From: Spirometra erinaceieuropaei
Taxonomy: Eukaryota; Platyhelminthes; Cestoda; Diphyllobothriidea; Diphyllobothriidae
DNA length: 64,000 nt
Assembly (NCBI GenBank): GCA_902702965.1
Contig: CACRXP010000300.1
Span: forward strand, 443,397-507,396
Reading direction: 5' to 3'
This document shows positions 1 to 10,600 of the stretch, in pieces. The notes under the pieces were generated by a model, which saw only the letters and a program-made list of their open reading frames with translations, was not told the origin of the DNA and made no database searches. Each line of letters begins with the position of its first letter. Position 1 is the stretch's first letter. The translations under genes and the position numbers were made by a program.

Positions 1-1621
1 ATTATCCAATCATTCTGTATCGACTTATGGTTTACAACATCTGGCGAACCTTCCCAGTACACAACCCTGGTACCAAACCCAAAACCAACTGCCACACTGG
101 CCCCAATCCAAATGGAAAACACACATAGCGCTCGTAGGAAGTACTTTATGAATTTCAGTAGGCGGGGAACGTAGGATTCGTTTTGGCCACGTTCTCGGCC
201 AAGTGAATTTGGTTTGGCAATGACTCACAAAGTTGACCAAATCCACGAACAATCCCCCAAGGGCTTAATACTTCAAAGGTTCGTGGAAAATACTGGTGTC
301 TCCTGAAATCTTGCAATATTTCTCCTCCCAAATCTCCCCCTTCCTTCCATGCACAGGTCTGCATATATATTCATACTGCTTACGGCCCCCATAGATGCTG
401 ATCTGGGGAATTTGGTTCACTGAAATATCTACACTACGCAATCAGGTATTATATGTCGTATGAACAAAACGAAACGCGGCAATCAGATGACTTTAATAAA
501 CTTCTCAGTTCAGAAGCTCCCCCTCCTCCTCCTCCTCCTCCTCCTCCTCCTCCTCCCACTCCGGCAACTCCAGCATCAGCTTAGCTGACAGCACCATGTC
601 CTTAGAGGCTAACTAAGTTAGAGGGCTATATCGTACTCATCAGTATAACTGCATGCTTTACTCTCGCGGGGGAGAAGTTTCGGTGTATTTGGTTAGGCTA
701 GTGGGCAATGGTTATCAAAACCCTGTTGTTTACAGGCCAACACGTTAGGAATATCCGTACACGCTCATTGAATATTACCCCTATTAGCTACGCATACGTT
801 CTTACAAGCTGCAGGTACGTCGCCTCCCTAAACCTATTTCGGGGGGTCTTAAAGTATCAGCCCTGGAATTCCATGGTTTCAAGGTGACCACTCTGACTTA
901 ATTTAACTGGAGACGCGTCCTGCTTCATCGATGGAAAAGTTAACGGTTTTAATGACGACAGCACCTTGGCCCATTCGAAGTTCCCTATTGTTTCGACCAG
1001 TCTTGAATCTCGGATTGTGTCAAGAGAACTCTACCGAAAAAAAAACTGATTGAAAAAAACTGGGAAAGCATTTGTGCGTTTTGTGGATCTTCAATTAACA
1101 AGTGTCTGAGCCTATCCTTTATGCACGCAACTTCGTCCCTTAATATTCTCTTACTACGGATTTACCCTTAAAATTCCGGGGCGCATATAATGCATTCTGC
1201 TGTCAGTCAGTGCTCGAACGAAGTTGAAGCAATCCGTAATCTTCCGCAGAATTTATTAAGTTGCACCTAATATTCGCCGAATCTTATGAGATCTCGCCAT
1301 AAAGACCCAGCGTCTTATTTGGTTTAGCAAATTAGAAGTCACCTAGTGAACCCCTGAAGCACAAGTTAGCAATTTTGGCAAAAATTGTGGAGGGCTGAGT
1401 GTAACACAAAGGAGATATTCGTAAATTTACTGCTGCGATGCCGGACGGCCTTCATGGCAACCTATCGCGTGCGAGATCCGCGCTTATTGATCTAGGCACT
1501 GTTTGAACAGACGGCTGGTGCATCAGAACTGCATACCTAGCTAGCACTGGTGGTTGCAATGTACGTCCATTGGGCAGCGAACATTGTGCGGTATATCTCT
1601 GAGAAGATATGGCAGTGGAAT
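1..1621. other. Intergenic DNA, no gene recognised
   Basis: Apart from a short CCT microsatellite near 519-557 I see no exon-like open frame with splice sites, no mobile-element domain and no RNA gene. The open frames at the left end are short and look like chance. Confidence 0.5.
519..557. repeat. (CCT)n microsatellite
   Basis: About 12 units of CCT, read directly, followed by a few imperfect C-rich triplets. It is one of many trinucleotide tracts in this window. Confidence 0.9.
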
Positions 1622-1866
1622 TCAATGGAGGAGGATGATGAGGAGGAGCGTGAGGGGAGGCAGGAGGAGAGGCAAGAGGTAGACGAGCAAGAAGAGAAAG
1701 AGCGAGAGGAGGAGGCGGGAGAACTTGAGACGGAGCAGCATGAGGAGGGGAGGGAGAAGGAAATGGAGGAGAAGGAGAAGAGAGTGAAGGGGAGACAGGA
1801 GGGCAACGAGGAGAAGAAGAGTGAGGAACACGATGAGGAGCAGCAGCAGGAGGAGGAGGAGGACGT
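1622..1866. repeat. Polypurine GAG/GGA-rich low-complexity tract
   Basis: The + strand is almost entirely A and G for about 245 bases, built from imperfect GAG, GGA and GAA triplets. It stays open on both strands and would encode glutamate-rich or serine/leucine-rich chains, which follows from the base composition. I do not regard it as coding. Long polypurine runs can adopt triplex structure; that is general knowledge, not shown here. Confidence 0.85.
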
Positions 1867-2749
1867 GTTTTGTAAGTCTCGTCTTACAAATACTGCACTT
1901 CCCTTCTCATATGTGTTGTTGTAGCATTTGCTTGAACTTTTCGGATAAGGAGAGGGCATAGGTTTTAGCATTACAGTGAGCTGAATTCTTCTAAAAACAT
2001 ATAACTGTGTTCCATATCAGTATTAACTAAGTAATCCCAGACAAGGCTCTTTAATATTAACCCAAGAACTTCAAAATTTTGCAAATTCACATTCACTTGG
2101 GCTGCTCTAGTAGAGGTTCATGGCTATATTAGTATTCCCGTCGTGAATAGTACAGATAAGCGTAGGTATGTAAATATCCTCGAGGTCTGTAGACTAAGTA
2201 AACAGTGAGATTTTAAGACTCAACGGGCTCAGAATAGCCGCCCTATTTGTCAGGGGACTGCCATTGACCTGGGCCATTAATTAAATGATGCAGCCTTGTG
2301 CGTAAAAAACCTCCTGCCTGTTCAAACTAGAAAGAGTGGAGTACCCACAAAACCTTATGCCTGTTGTACCTGCATCGCATTTCTCCATCTGTGTGCGTAC
2401 AGCAAAACCTGTCGCCGTTACCTGACACCTAGAGGTGGGTAACTGACAGAGGTTACCTCAGAACTGATCAATCCTCTCGATCCCGGACGTCAGGGATAAC
2501 GTTGGTTCAGGGGTGCGGCTGGGGATATTTCCACCTCCGTTGCTTGCTTTTGTATTCAGTCTGAAACAAACACTCCACCACTAGGCCCCTGGCCCGACTC
2601 GTACTTTGCACCAGTTGGGAATATAGATGAGAGGGGAGACAGATCTGCCTCCAATTCATTGCTCCAATTACTTTATTATAACGAATTCAGGTAAGCTGAA
2701 GAAATGACAATAAGACAAAAGCAGGCCCAGTGGATCCTTCCTAATGCAA
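1867..2749. other. Intergenic DNA, nothing recognised
   Basis: I found no supported gene, RNA or repeat in this stretch. Confidence 0.4.
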
Positions 2750-2958
2750 CCCACTTCACAGCATCCATTTCGGTGGTATGCATCTTCCACGAAGGCATTT
2801 TCGTATTCGTGTTGCAGAGTGTATTTGCGCGCAAGCTATTGGCAATGGCCGGACGCCATGCTGCGAGTCACCGAAAACACCACCGCCATCACCACTACCA
2901 ACATCTCTTCTCGATCCCATGACGGACGGTCTGTTCTTATCCCGCGTATTCATTTTAG

Positions 2959-3078
2959 ATGATATTGAACTCCAAACGGCTGAGGAGAAATGGGAGGATG
3001 CTGAGGAATGTGCCATAGTCAACGACCAAGAGTCGGATGAGAATGCTGAAAAGCAAGCCCTGCTGACGGCAGTCGAGG
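2959..3078 (+). CDS. Candidate internal exon, acidic, function unknown (duplicate copy 1)
   Basis: An AG acceptor precedes 2959 and a GTAGGT donor follows 3078. The 120-nt segment is phase 1 at both ends and encodes a 41-residue acidic stretch starting DDIELQTAEEKW and ending LLTAVEG. A diverged copy with the same length, frame and boundaries lies at 3833-3952. About 17 of 41 residues are identical with no gap, which is more than chance intron sequence should give. It could belong to one gene with the exons at 5411 and 8417, which also have phase-1 boundaries. I recognise no family and saw no start codon or promoter. Confidence 0.45.
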
Positions 3079-3164
3079 GTAGGTATTATCCATGACAAGT
3101 CAAACACCCTTTTTCTGCTTTTACATTGACGAGCATCTGTTTCATATGGTTTGCAGTTTATAAG

Positions 3165-3275
3165 TGTGTCAGTGGCAAATATCCCTGGCGCCCTTAAAAA
3201 CACACGCACACACGACAGTTCGGCCGTCGTTGTCGGCGATGTCCACCGTGTGCTCTCCTGAAAATTATAACAGAC
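3165..3275 (-). repeat. R1 dispersed repeat, 3'-end copy
   Basis: On the minus strand this contains GCACACGGTGGACATCG followed by CGGCCGAACTGTCG and a GT-rich microsatellite. This matches the 3' end of the R1 family seen at 9240-9755, 10335-10600 and 55275-55785. Confidence 0.6.
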
Positions 3276-3558
3276 ACAGTGACATGTTGGACAGCGCATC
3301 TACGCACACACACACACCCACACGCATACCATACTACCGTGGATGTTGTAATCATCTGCTAGCTTAGTGGCCCTCTGTAACACGACCCATTTCACAGCAT
3401 CCATTTTTAGAGGGATGTGAGTTCCGGGGAGAACGCATCGTACTCATTTGGAAAAGTGCATGTGCGGGGCCAGGCGTCGGCAATGGCTTTACGCCATGCA
3501 AGACTCTGCAGTTGACCCTACCCCTGAGTCAACGAAACCGCCGCCGCTGCCACCAACA

Positions 3559-3559
3559 G

Positions 3560-3630
<71 letters not shown>

Positions 3631-3706
3631 ACACCACCACCGCCGCCGCCGCCGCCGTCACCACCACTAACACCATCATCACCACCACCACCACCACCAC
3701 CACCAT
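3559..3706. repeat. Compound (CTA)n-(CCG)n-(CCA)n microsatellite
   Basis: About 22 CTA units run from 3559 to 3626 and are followed by CCA, CCG and CCA/ATC triplets to about 3706. The array sits only in the second unit of the 2750-4035 duplication and accounts for most of its extra length. Confidence 0.9.
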
Positions 3707-3832
3707 ATCTACCTCCATTCCACACGGCAATTTTTCCTCGCAGCGCCACGGCGCACGATTCATCGTGCGTTTCGCATTTGAGAAATCAATCTTAAACCGC
3801 ACATCAGTACTCTCTCCGCGTACGCATTTTAG

Positions 3833-3952
3833 ATGACATGAAAGATCGATATGCTCAGGAAGTTTGCGAATGTGCTGAAGAGGACGTCACTGTCCACGCT
3901 GCACAGTCGTATGAGCAGGCCGAAGAGGCAGCTACGTTGTGCACGGTCGAGG
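3833..3952 (+). CDS. Candidate internal exon, acidic, function unknown (duplicate copy 2)
   Basis: An AG acceptor ends at 3832 and a GTAGGC donor starts at 3953. Like 2959-3078 this is 120 nt, phase 1 to phase 1. It encodes a related 41-residue stretch (starts DDMKDRYAQEV, ends LCTVEG). Retained positions include the DD start, the AEE core and the VEG end. Equal length and frame despite heavy divergence suggest protein-level constraint after exon duplication. Function unknown. Confidence 0.45.
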
Positions 3953-4381
3953 GTAGGCATTATCTACGAATTGTCACTTGGCCTTTTTTCCGTTTTATTA
4001 CTTAGAGGCTTCATACCATATGGTTTGCAGTTAATGAGAGGGTTAGGTGAAATTTGCTCGCTGCCATTGTACGATGGCCGCGCTCTCACACACACTCTTA
4101 CTGCCGTGGATGTTGTAGATGGCATTAAGGGTCCAGGGGTGCTGGAAGTTCGGATGGAAGTAGAGAAGGCCCCCATCATCCTACCGTCGAGGCAGGAGCC
4201 GGCCCAGACGGAGGCACACAAATGGAGAATGTCGGCGGAATGCGGTAGGTCAATCTCTTGATGTGCAAGGCACAGTTGTTCATTGTCCAAATGTCAGGTT
4301 TCAAGGTCGCGTCCCTGTCATTAACCCTACTGACATCATTTTAACGAATTAAAAGATAGAGGCGTTTAGCGACTCTGATGT

Positions 4382-4991
4382 GAAGGAAGTAGTCATATAG
4401 GCTGCTGGCAAGGCAGAGCCCTGTCTCCTGTTTGCAAGCGATAGGCAGTCTGCAACCTGCAATCCACGAGACAAAACCCTGAGACGCATTGCTGTCAAAT
4501 GCAGATCAACTTCCCATCATTAAACCCTCAAATAAAGTCAATGCCAACGATTGTGTCACCTTAGTCGAATTCCTGCAGTTTCATTGGGAGTTGTGACTGG
4601 CTGAGTGAGGGCAAAATAAGCCTGAAACAGCAATTTATAAATCTACCTGCATTCTCTATTATCCTTCCTCGCTTTTATTATGCTATCAATATTAAAATAT
4701 GTCTGTCTATCTCCAAAGTGCAAATCGCCACTCAGCCTATGCCTAGCTGTCCGATGTAGACACAATGGCAAACTGTCCACGCATGTCAACTCTTCAAATT
4801 TGTGCTGGTTATTCAACCACGCTTTAAGCGACCCTGGCAGGAAGAAGTCACATCGGCTTCTGGCAAGACACAGCCCTGTCTCATGTTTGCATGCGATAGG
4901 CAATCCGCGAGACAAAACGCTGAGAGGCATTGCTTTCACATGCAGATCAATTTCCCATCACTAAGTCCTCGGTGAAAGTCAATGCCAACGG
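4382..4991 (+). repeat. Second tandem duplication, two ~165-bp units about 450 bp apart
   Basis: Unit 1 (4382-4550) and unit 2 (4833-4991) share blocks such as AGCCCTGTCTC, TTTGCA.GCGATAGGCA, CGAGACAAAAC, GCAGATCAA.TTCCCATCA and GTCAATGCCAACG in the same order. Neither unit has a convincing exon; the open frame across unit 2 has no supporting splice sites. Confidence 0.7.
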
Positions 4992-5410
4992 CAGTTGTTT
5001 GACGAACTCGGCTCCATGCTATACTAAAGTATGAAGTGCAGATTGGTCAGAATTCGAGACACTAAAATGACCCAATGCAACTTACTCTTTTCCACCAGAA
5101 AATGGAATGTGCATGGTGTGCATAGGTGGGCCCGGGGATGCGTTCATCAACTTCCATTAACTCAATCATTGGTTTTGGAAGACAGGTGTGTATTTCTGTC
5201 TGAACTGGAAGCACTCTTCTAGGCTGAATTCACTCTTGCGTGTACCAGGACAAAACAGATTACAGACCTCTTCTCAACGTTGATTTAGCCTCAAATTGCG
5301 ACTGCAGTCTGGATTAATTCGTACAGCGTCCCCATCCTATGATGTCCAAGTAAAGGCAATAAGCGCACATTACGAGTGAACTGCAACCAATATGTCACCT
5401 CACTCCTTAG

Positions 5411-5587
5411 CACAACAACTACGCTTCCAAGTTAACCAGAGTTTTGAATTCAATGCCCGATGTTTCCTAGGTGACAACGACGTGGAGGCTATCTTCCCAG
5501 TTATCTTCAGCGACACCCTTACCTGGTTGCCCGCATGTGGCGACAACCAAATTTCGGTCTCCTCGACGCCTGCAGATACCGACACCG
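5411..5587 (+). CDS. Candidate internal exon, function unknown
   Basis: The acceptor CACTCCTTAG ends at 5410 and a strong GTGAGT donor starts at 5588. The 177-nt segment is open and phase 1 at both ends. It encodes about 58 residues including FEFNARCFLGDNDVEAIF and DTLTWLPACGDNQISV, with two cysteines and a Thr/Ser/Asp-rich end. The composition suits a folded extracellular or luminal segment followed by a linker (inference). The phase matches the neighbouring candidate exons at 3833 and 8417. I recognise no family. Confidence 0.5.
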
Positions 5588-5785
5588 GTGAGTTGACATT
5601 TTGTTAAAATAAATTTGTACAGACAGACTCGGTAGTTTCTAGTGAGCAGAATCTACCTCAAGAGCCTGCGAGTCCTTATATTTGTCACATGCTAATCCGG
5701 GTCGAGTTCTCAAAACAGATGCTAAATGTTGCTAAAATTCGGAAGTCATATCACATATATGCATTGAAGAATTTTCAAGGCTGGG

Positions 5786-5830
5786 CAATGATTTACCGTA
5801 CTAACAACACAGGTATTAGCTAAAAGCCCA
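5786..5830 (+). repeat. Short dispersed repeat copy (44 bp)
   Basis: CAATGATTTACCGTACTAAC and the following GTATTAGCTAAAAGCCCA recur almost unchanged at 45369-45412 and 45714-45757, and in a weaker form near 42942-42985. Confidence 0.75.
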
Positions 5831-5964
5831 GAAAAGAAGGCAAATTTTTAAGGCTGCTGACTGGAATAGCAGTTGTTGTAGATAGTCGATGCACTAGCTC
5901 TCGCATATGGAGATCTGCGCAGAAAACGGTGTGTTTTTATCATGGATCATGCTGCCGTTGCAGG

Positions 5965-6133
<169 letters not shown>

Positions 6134-6134
<1 letters not shown>

Positions 6135-8289
6135 GCTACACCGCCCCACATTATTTTCGGCCTCGATGGATGAGCAAGACAGATTTCCCCACTTGAAATA
6201 CATTCATTATGCTCTCAGTTTTTCATCATCACTGCACCCAGCCTATCAGAGACGGTCAGACTCAAATGGTCGTCGTGTTGGTCAGGTTTGTCTTCTTCAA
6301 AAAACACTGAAGAGTCTGCCATAGGCAAATGAGACAGCTGAGGCATTAAGACTTCGCCTGATTTCGTACACAGTTACTTAGGCTTTTGCTTCCATCGACC
6401 AAGCCAAACACATTTATCTATCTCATGAAGAATAGCTGCAGAACTGTACTCAAGTTCTATCCAGGAGGGAGAAAATAAGTCTATCCATTCAGCAAATCTG
6501 GTTGTGTCTTCTTGCAGCACTGGTAGAAGATAGCACATTAACCATCTTGTTGTCTTTAAAAGACCCAATTGAAGTCAAAGACGTTGATGTACGTCATACG
6601 CCGCCGGCGCCCCTGCCCTCTCTTACCTTCACACTCAGGCCAGACAGCGGGCATGCAAATGAGGAAAGAACTGGTTAGTCTGTGATTTCTTAATCACTTT
6701 CACATGACCTCATGCATATTGAATGAGTCTCACAAGTCTCAAATATTCTGACCGTCTCACAGACAAAGCATGCAATGTTTTCTTCTCTTCCTCTTCTAGA
6801 ACGGCCGCGCAAACGGCGGCAGAGGAGGGTCGTCCGGCTGCTGCGACGTCTACTGTGTTGTGGCTAAGGCCAGCACACACACTCTCTCTCTCTCTGAACA
6901 GACGACATTGTTGTCGAAGAATAAGAAAGGTGATCTGTGCTTCATGGTTCACCTGATCGGCTATGCCAAAATACTCTTAAATTCCTCAGACATTATAAGA
7001 GAATGCCGGGTGATTTAGGACGACAGATATTTAATCCAATTTTTGGAACATTGTTGATTCGGCATTTAGACTGTCACGTTTTCCTTGATTAAGACTGTTA
7101 GCATCTACCGCATGTATGTATATGTGCATATGTATTTATATGACTGTAATCTATGATTTCAAATAAATGTTCCCTTTACAGTTTAAGACCTCAATCTTCA
7201 TTCTACTTGTCCGCAAGCTGTGGTCGTTACAAAAAGTTGCTTTGGTGTTAGCAAGTGGACAAGATATCGTGTCACATTATTTGAATTCCTGCAGTCTGAC
7301 TGTGAGTTAGTATAATAATCATTTGGAAATATACATGGTGGGATTTAGCGTAGAATTTAATGTGACGTCCCTTAGAAGAGGCTGTTTAAAGTCAACCAGT
7401 ATTGTGCCCGAAGGCGTATTTGGTATTAGCATCAGGATTGAAAACGGGAAGAAAGGTTTTTTACATTTGTGGTGGGAGATATATAGATGACTGAGCACTC
7501 ACTCTGTTGACCCTCCAATAAACAATCCTGACATCAAATCTAAAACCAACTGTCACGCTGACGAGCGAACTAACGGACATGACGTATAACCGATACGCAG
7601 GCAACTCGTGGAAACGGTCTTATCAGTTTCAGTAGGCCAGAAACAATTGATTCGTTGTTTTTTTTAATTTCCTCAGAAAGTAACTGCGAATTTGGCGTAG
7701 ATTAATATTTTCTAGGTTCTATAGGCACAGCTCAAAATTTGATGCGAGCCGAAGTCCATCAGCCAAAGCGGATAACCATGCAATAATTATTAACTGCCGA
7801 CAGGTGCCATCTTATAGACGCCAGCGTAAAATTACTAGGCCCCGACGACGCCTGTTTTAGTTATAGCTATTCAGACTGTTAATTGCGCCGACATGTCTTC
7901 TAAGGAAAAAGTTGAATGGAGTTCTGTGATCCACTCGTTCCAAAAAGGTAGTGATTTTTTGTGTACAACAGTCGGTATTGGAGGACTACGTATTAAACAG
8001 TGCGCCATGCAACGATACCTGTGCGGATGACATTTCGGCCTTCGCAGATAAGTAGGCAGAATCACTTTGTTGAAGTTTTAGACCTCAAATAAACCTCTCA
8101 CAGTAAAAGCCTCTTTTTTCTTTGACATGACAACTGTGAATCGTATTTTCGTTATTATTGATGTGAATTAAGGGCTTGTAGCGCTTTAATTTTTTGTTTG
8201 GTAGCGAAGTACACCACGTAGCCGCAGATAAAGGATACTTTACATGCGACAGTATAATCTGTTCTTGCTGTATATATAAGGCACCCTTA
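6134..8289. other. Non-coding DNA, possibly an intron
   Basis: I see no exon, domain or RNA gene. If the phase-1 exons at 5411 and 8417 belong to one gene, this is part of its last intron. A short CT-rich tract lies near 6880-6896. Confidence 0.4.
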
Positions 8290-8395
8290 TCTGCTTATGT
8301 CTCTGATGATGGATTCGAGCAGGAATCCGAAACGTCAGGCAAATAAAGCTCTTGTCCCGGCGATCGTGTCTTCTTCTTCAAGCACAATATTAAAT
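8290..8395 (+). mobile_element. Penelope-like element terminus with hammerhead-like core
   Basis: CTGATGA at 8303-8309 is followed by a 6-bp stem (GGATTC 8311-8316 with GAATCC 8323-8328) and GAAAC at 8329-8333, then a conserved tail with AATAAAGCTCTTGTC and GATCGTGTCTTCTTCTTC. The same block ends the PLE fragments at 18181, 47853 and 53640. PLEs are known to carry hammerhead ribozymes (published family knowledge). Helices II and III can be drawn, but I could not draw a convincing helix I, so activity is unproven. Confidence 0.75.
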
Positions 8396-8416
8396 CATAC
8401 TGGCGCATGCTTACAG

Positions 8417-8604
8417 GGACAAGATCCAGTACTACAAAGATTCAAGGTTCAGTAGGAAATGCGCAAATTAAAAATGAGCGCGATAATATGGTCATGACGG
8501 TATTGATGTTTGGTTCCACCGGTACCGTTCTCGCAGTGACACTGGGATTTGCTGCGCTCATCGGCTATAGTGCTGTCCGGCTATTGATTTCGGGTAATGG
8601 GTAA
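8417..8604 (+). CDS. Candidate terminal exon with one transmembrane segment, function unknown
   Basis: An acceptor (GCATGCTTACAG) ends at 8416. The reading frame enters in phase 1 and stops at TAA 8602-8604, and AATAAA lies 31 nt downstream. The encoded ~62 residues have a polar part ending KNERDNM, a hydrophobic segment (VLMFGSTGTVLAVTLGFAAL and on to IGYSAVRLLI) and a four-residue tail. This looks like a tail-proximal membrane anchor. The DN...T...GT pattern weakly resembles the cytochrome oxidase 7A core, but lacks its usual Tyr-Arg and I do not assign it. It may be the last exon of the gene containing 2959, 3833 and 5411. Confidence 0.45.
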
Positions 8605-8634
8605 TAGAAGATTTCTTGCTAGCAGGTATGCTCA

Positions 8635-8640
8635 AATAAA
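8635..8640 (+). terminator. Polyadenylation signal AATAAA
   Basis: Canonical AATAAA 31 nt after the stop codon of the 8417-8604 open exon, the spacing expected for a compact 3' UTR. Confidence 0.5.
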
Positions 8641-8896
8641 TACAAGTACGGCGTGAGTGACAACATTCCCCTCGTGGAGAATTTTGATTTCACTGACAAC
8701 CATTTTGGACCGTCCAAAAAGTGTGACAACTATCCCATCGCGCATGAAGCTAAATCGCGATAGACTCCAGAGAGTAAGGATGAAAACATGATTTTAAGAT
8801 CATGAGATTTAACAGTATCAACCAAGTAATGTGCGTGGTTTGACCGATGGTCCAGACATTGCCTGAGACACTCTTTAATGTTTACGATTTTTTCTG

Positions 8897-9083
8897 TCAG
8901 CCCTACTCGTACAGGCACCGCCCGTCGCTACTACCGACTGAATGGTTTAGTAAGGTCCTCGGATTGGCGCCAGCCGCGAGTATGGTGCTCGACAGGTTCC
9001 CAGAAGACGACCAAACTTGATTATTTAGAGGAAACAAAATTCGTAACAAGGTTTCCGTAGGTGAACCTGTGGAAGCATCATTA
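8897..9083 (+). rRNA. 18S rRNA 3'-end fragment (diverged, truncated)
   Basis: Recognisable universal 18S blocks occur in the correct order: CACCGCCCGTCGCTACTACC, GAATGGTTTAGTAAGGTCCT, then near the end TCGTAACAAGGTTTCCGTAG and GTGAACCTGTGGAAGCATCA, ending ATTA at 9083. It departs from the universal sequence (GGCACCGCCC for CACACCGCCC, GTGGAAGCATC for GCGGAAGGATC). The rest of 18S is missing upstream, so it is most likely an inserted pseudogene copy of rDNA. Confidence 0.85.
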
Positions 9084-9230
9084 CATGTTCCGTATGAGAG
9101 AATACTTACTGCTGCTGCCATATCCCCGTATGCGAGTGGTGGTATGCAAACCCGGATCTGTCGATCATGACATACCTACATTATTGCATTGGGGAGTCTG
9201 ACATGTCGGCTACCCGCCAGGCATGCTCAC
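9084..9230 (+). other. Probable ITS1 remnant
   Basis: The sequence directly after the 18S end is where ITS1 would lie in an rDNA unit. No 5.8S sequence was found downstream, so the rDNA insertion is truncated or interrupted by the R1 repeat. Identity as ITS1 is inferred from position only. Confidence 0.5.
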
Positions 9231-9239
9231 CTTCCCCCT

Positions 9240-9755
9240 TCCTTCCGGCTGTGATTGTCGTCCTCTTGTGTGTGTGTGCCCCCAAACGGGCCACGTGGTA
9301 GGTGCGCTGGACCAATACGGGGGCCACATTGGATTCTGCCAGGCGTTATCTTGCGTAATAACAAATGCCAACATTTGCGGGGTGCGCTGGCAGACCCTGT
9401 TGTCGACAATCTTCGCGCAGTCTGGAACCCCTGCCACCCCCTCCCCCCATTGTTTTGTCGGTCAAAATCCTGGTCATTTGTTGCGTGGACCAGGGGGTGC
9501 GGAGTGTAGCGCCAAGGTACGGATCCGTCCGAGCCATCCACCTGCGTCCTCCCGCATTTCCGATATTCTTGACTCTGTCTTGACACCGGGCCCAGGCGGG
9601 GGAGGAGGAAGGAGTGTAAGTAGATGCAGCGCAAGTCTGCCGGCACTATAAACCCCTGCGCAAGTCTCCGTCCCTGCTCCCACCATCTGCTGTGGGGCAT
9701 ACGGTGGACATCGTCTAAATCGACGGACGAAGTATTGTGTGTGTGTGTGTTTGTG
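9240..9755 (+). repeat. R1 dispersed repeat, longest copy, ending in (GT)n
   Basis: Diagnostic blocks in order: GGGCCACGTGGTAGGTGCGC (also near 58443), GACTCTGTCTTGACACCGGG, GTAGATGCAGCGCAAGTC, ACTATAAAC, GGGGCATACGGTGGACATCG and then a GT tract (9737-9752). GC-rich and open in several frames on both strands, but with no recognisable protein. No encoded enzyme was seen, so it is probably non-autonomous. Confidence 0.7.
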
Positions 9756-10334
9756 CGTGCGTTTGTCACTTTATGTGTCAGTTGATGTTTGCTATTGTGT
9801 TTTACAGGCTATGAGCGTGAATCTCCCATGCTCTCGTTAGCTATGCTCTGCTCGGCGGTGCACCCCCTGTAGGTCAGTCACTGGCCCAAGTTCTAGTGCG
9901 CCTAACAAAACCGGTCATGCTTCCTCCCTCCTACCATGCGGTGGGAACATGAAAATGTCGGTTGAATGTGCACCTGATGCAGGCTTACTTGTCAACCGAA
10001 CACTGCTCGTGCGCGGACTAGTTACTGACAGAATTGCCCCCTAATCTATGTAGCAGTTTGTACTTTCTTAAAGCCCGAGATTCAGAAGACGGTTGGTAAA
10101 AGGTGCATTTATTCTGACGAAAGGCTCGGCCTTAGTCTCTTTATGATAAAAAAGATCGCCGTCCCCACATGCCCCTGGCAGGCTGGGTCATAATCCTGGT
10201 CTCAATATTGACCACGAACCTAGTGAGTATAGCTGCCGTTTTTCCTTGTTACTGACTTTCTTTCGAAAGTTCTACTTAAATTCGCTTTTGCGCTGCAAAT
10301 GGTTGCCTAGACCACTGACAATTACAGCACGCCA
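9756..10334. other. Non-coding DNA, nothing recognised
   Basis: Follows the R1 copy. No exon or known repeat seen; it might include more rDNA spacer, which I cannot verify. Confidence 0.35.
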
Positions 10335-10555
10335 AGGCGCGGGCTCGCGGCGAGCCAGGCACTTACGCCCTCTCCCGTCTCCGATCTTCTTGACCCCGTC
10401 TAGACAAGTGGGGAAGGAGGAGAGTATGCGGAAGATGCGGCGCAAGTCCGTTATCACTGGAAATTAATTTGCGCACAAATCACCGCCCATACACCCACCA
10501 TACTTTCGGGCACACGATCGGCATCGTCGAACGTCGACAGTCGAACTCTCGGTGG

Positions 10556-10588
<33 letters not shown>

Positions 10589-10600
10589 CGACGATGATGG
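10335..10600 (+). repeat. R1 dispersed repeat copy ending in (GAT)n
   Basis: Shares CTTCTTGACCCCGTCT, GAAGATGCGGCGCAAGTCCG, GCACACGATCGGCATCGTCG and GTCGACAGTCGAACTCTC with other R1 copies. The microsatellite after the end is GAT here (about 10554-10600), not GT or AGT. Confidence 0.7.

Larger units (their letters stand above)
2750..4035 (+). repeat. Diverged tandem segmental duplication containing a duplicated exon
   Basis: Unit 1 (about 2750-3165) and unit 2 (about 3388-4035) share ordered blocks: a CACAGCATCCATTT block (about 2757 and 3394), a GGCAATGG...ACGCCATGC block (about 2842 and 3479), a 120-nt exon-like block (2959 and 3833) and a CATATGGTTTGCAG block (about 3144 and 4018). The offset is 637 bp for the first blocks but 874 bp for the exon. 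The 237-bp difference is explained by expansion of a trinucleotide tract in unit 2. Confidence 0.75.

Noticed and set aside
1550..1924. Glutamate-rich 124-codon frame
   Set aside because: Polypurine low-complexity DNA; the opposite strand is equally open.
8417..8604. Cytochrome c oxidase subunit 7A assignment
   Set aside because: Only a loose DN...T...GT pattern is shared; the conserved Tyr-Arg and Gly-Gly are absent.
9227..9769. Long overlapping open frames on both strands
   Set aside because: They coincide with the GC-rich R1 repeat, which keeps several frames open at once; no protein family seen.
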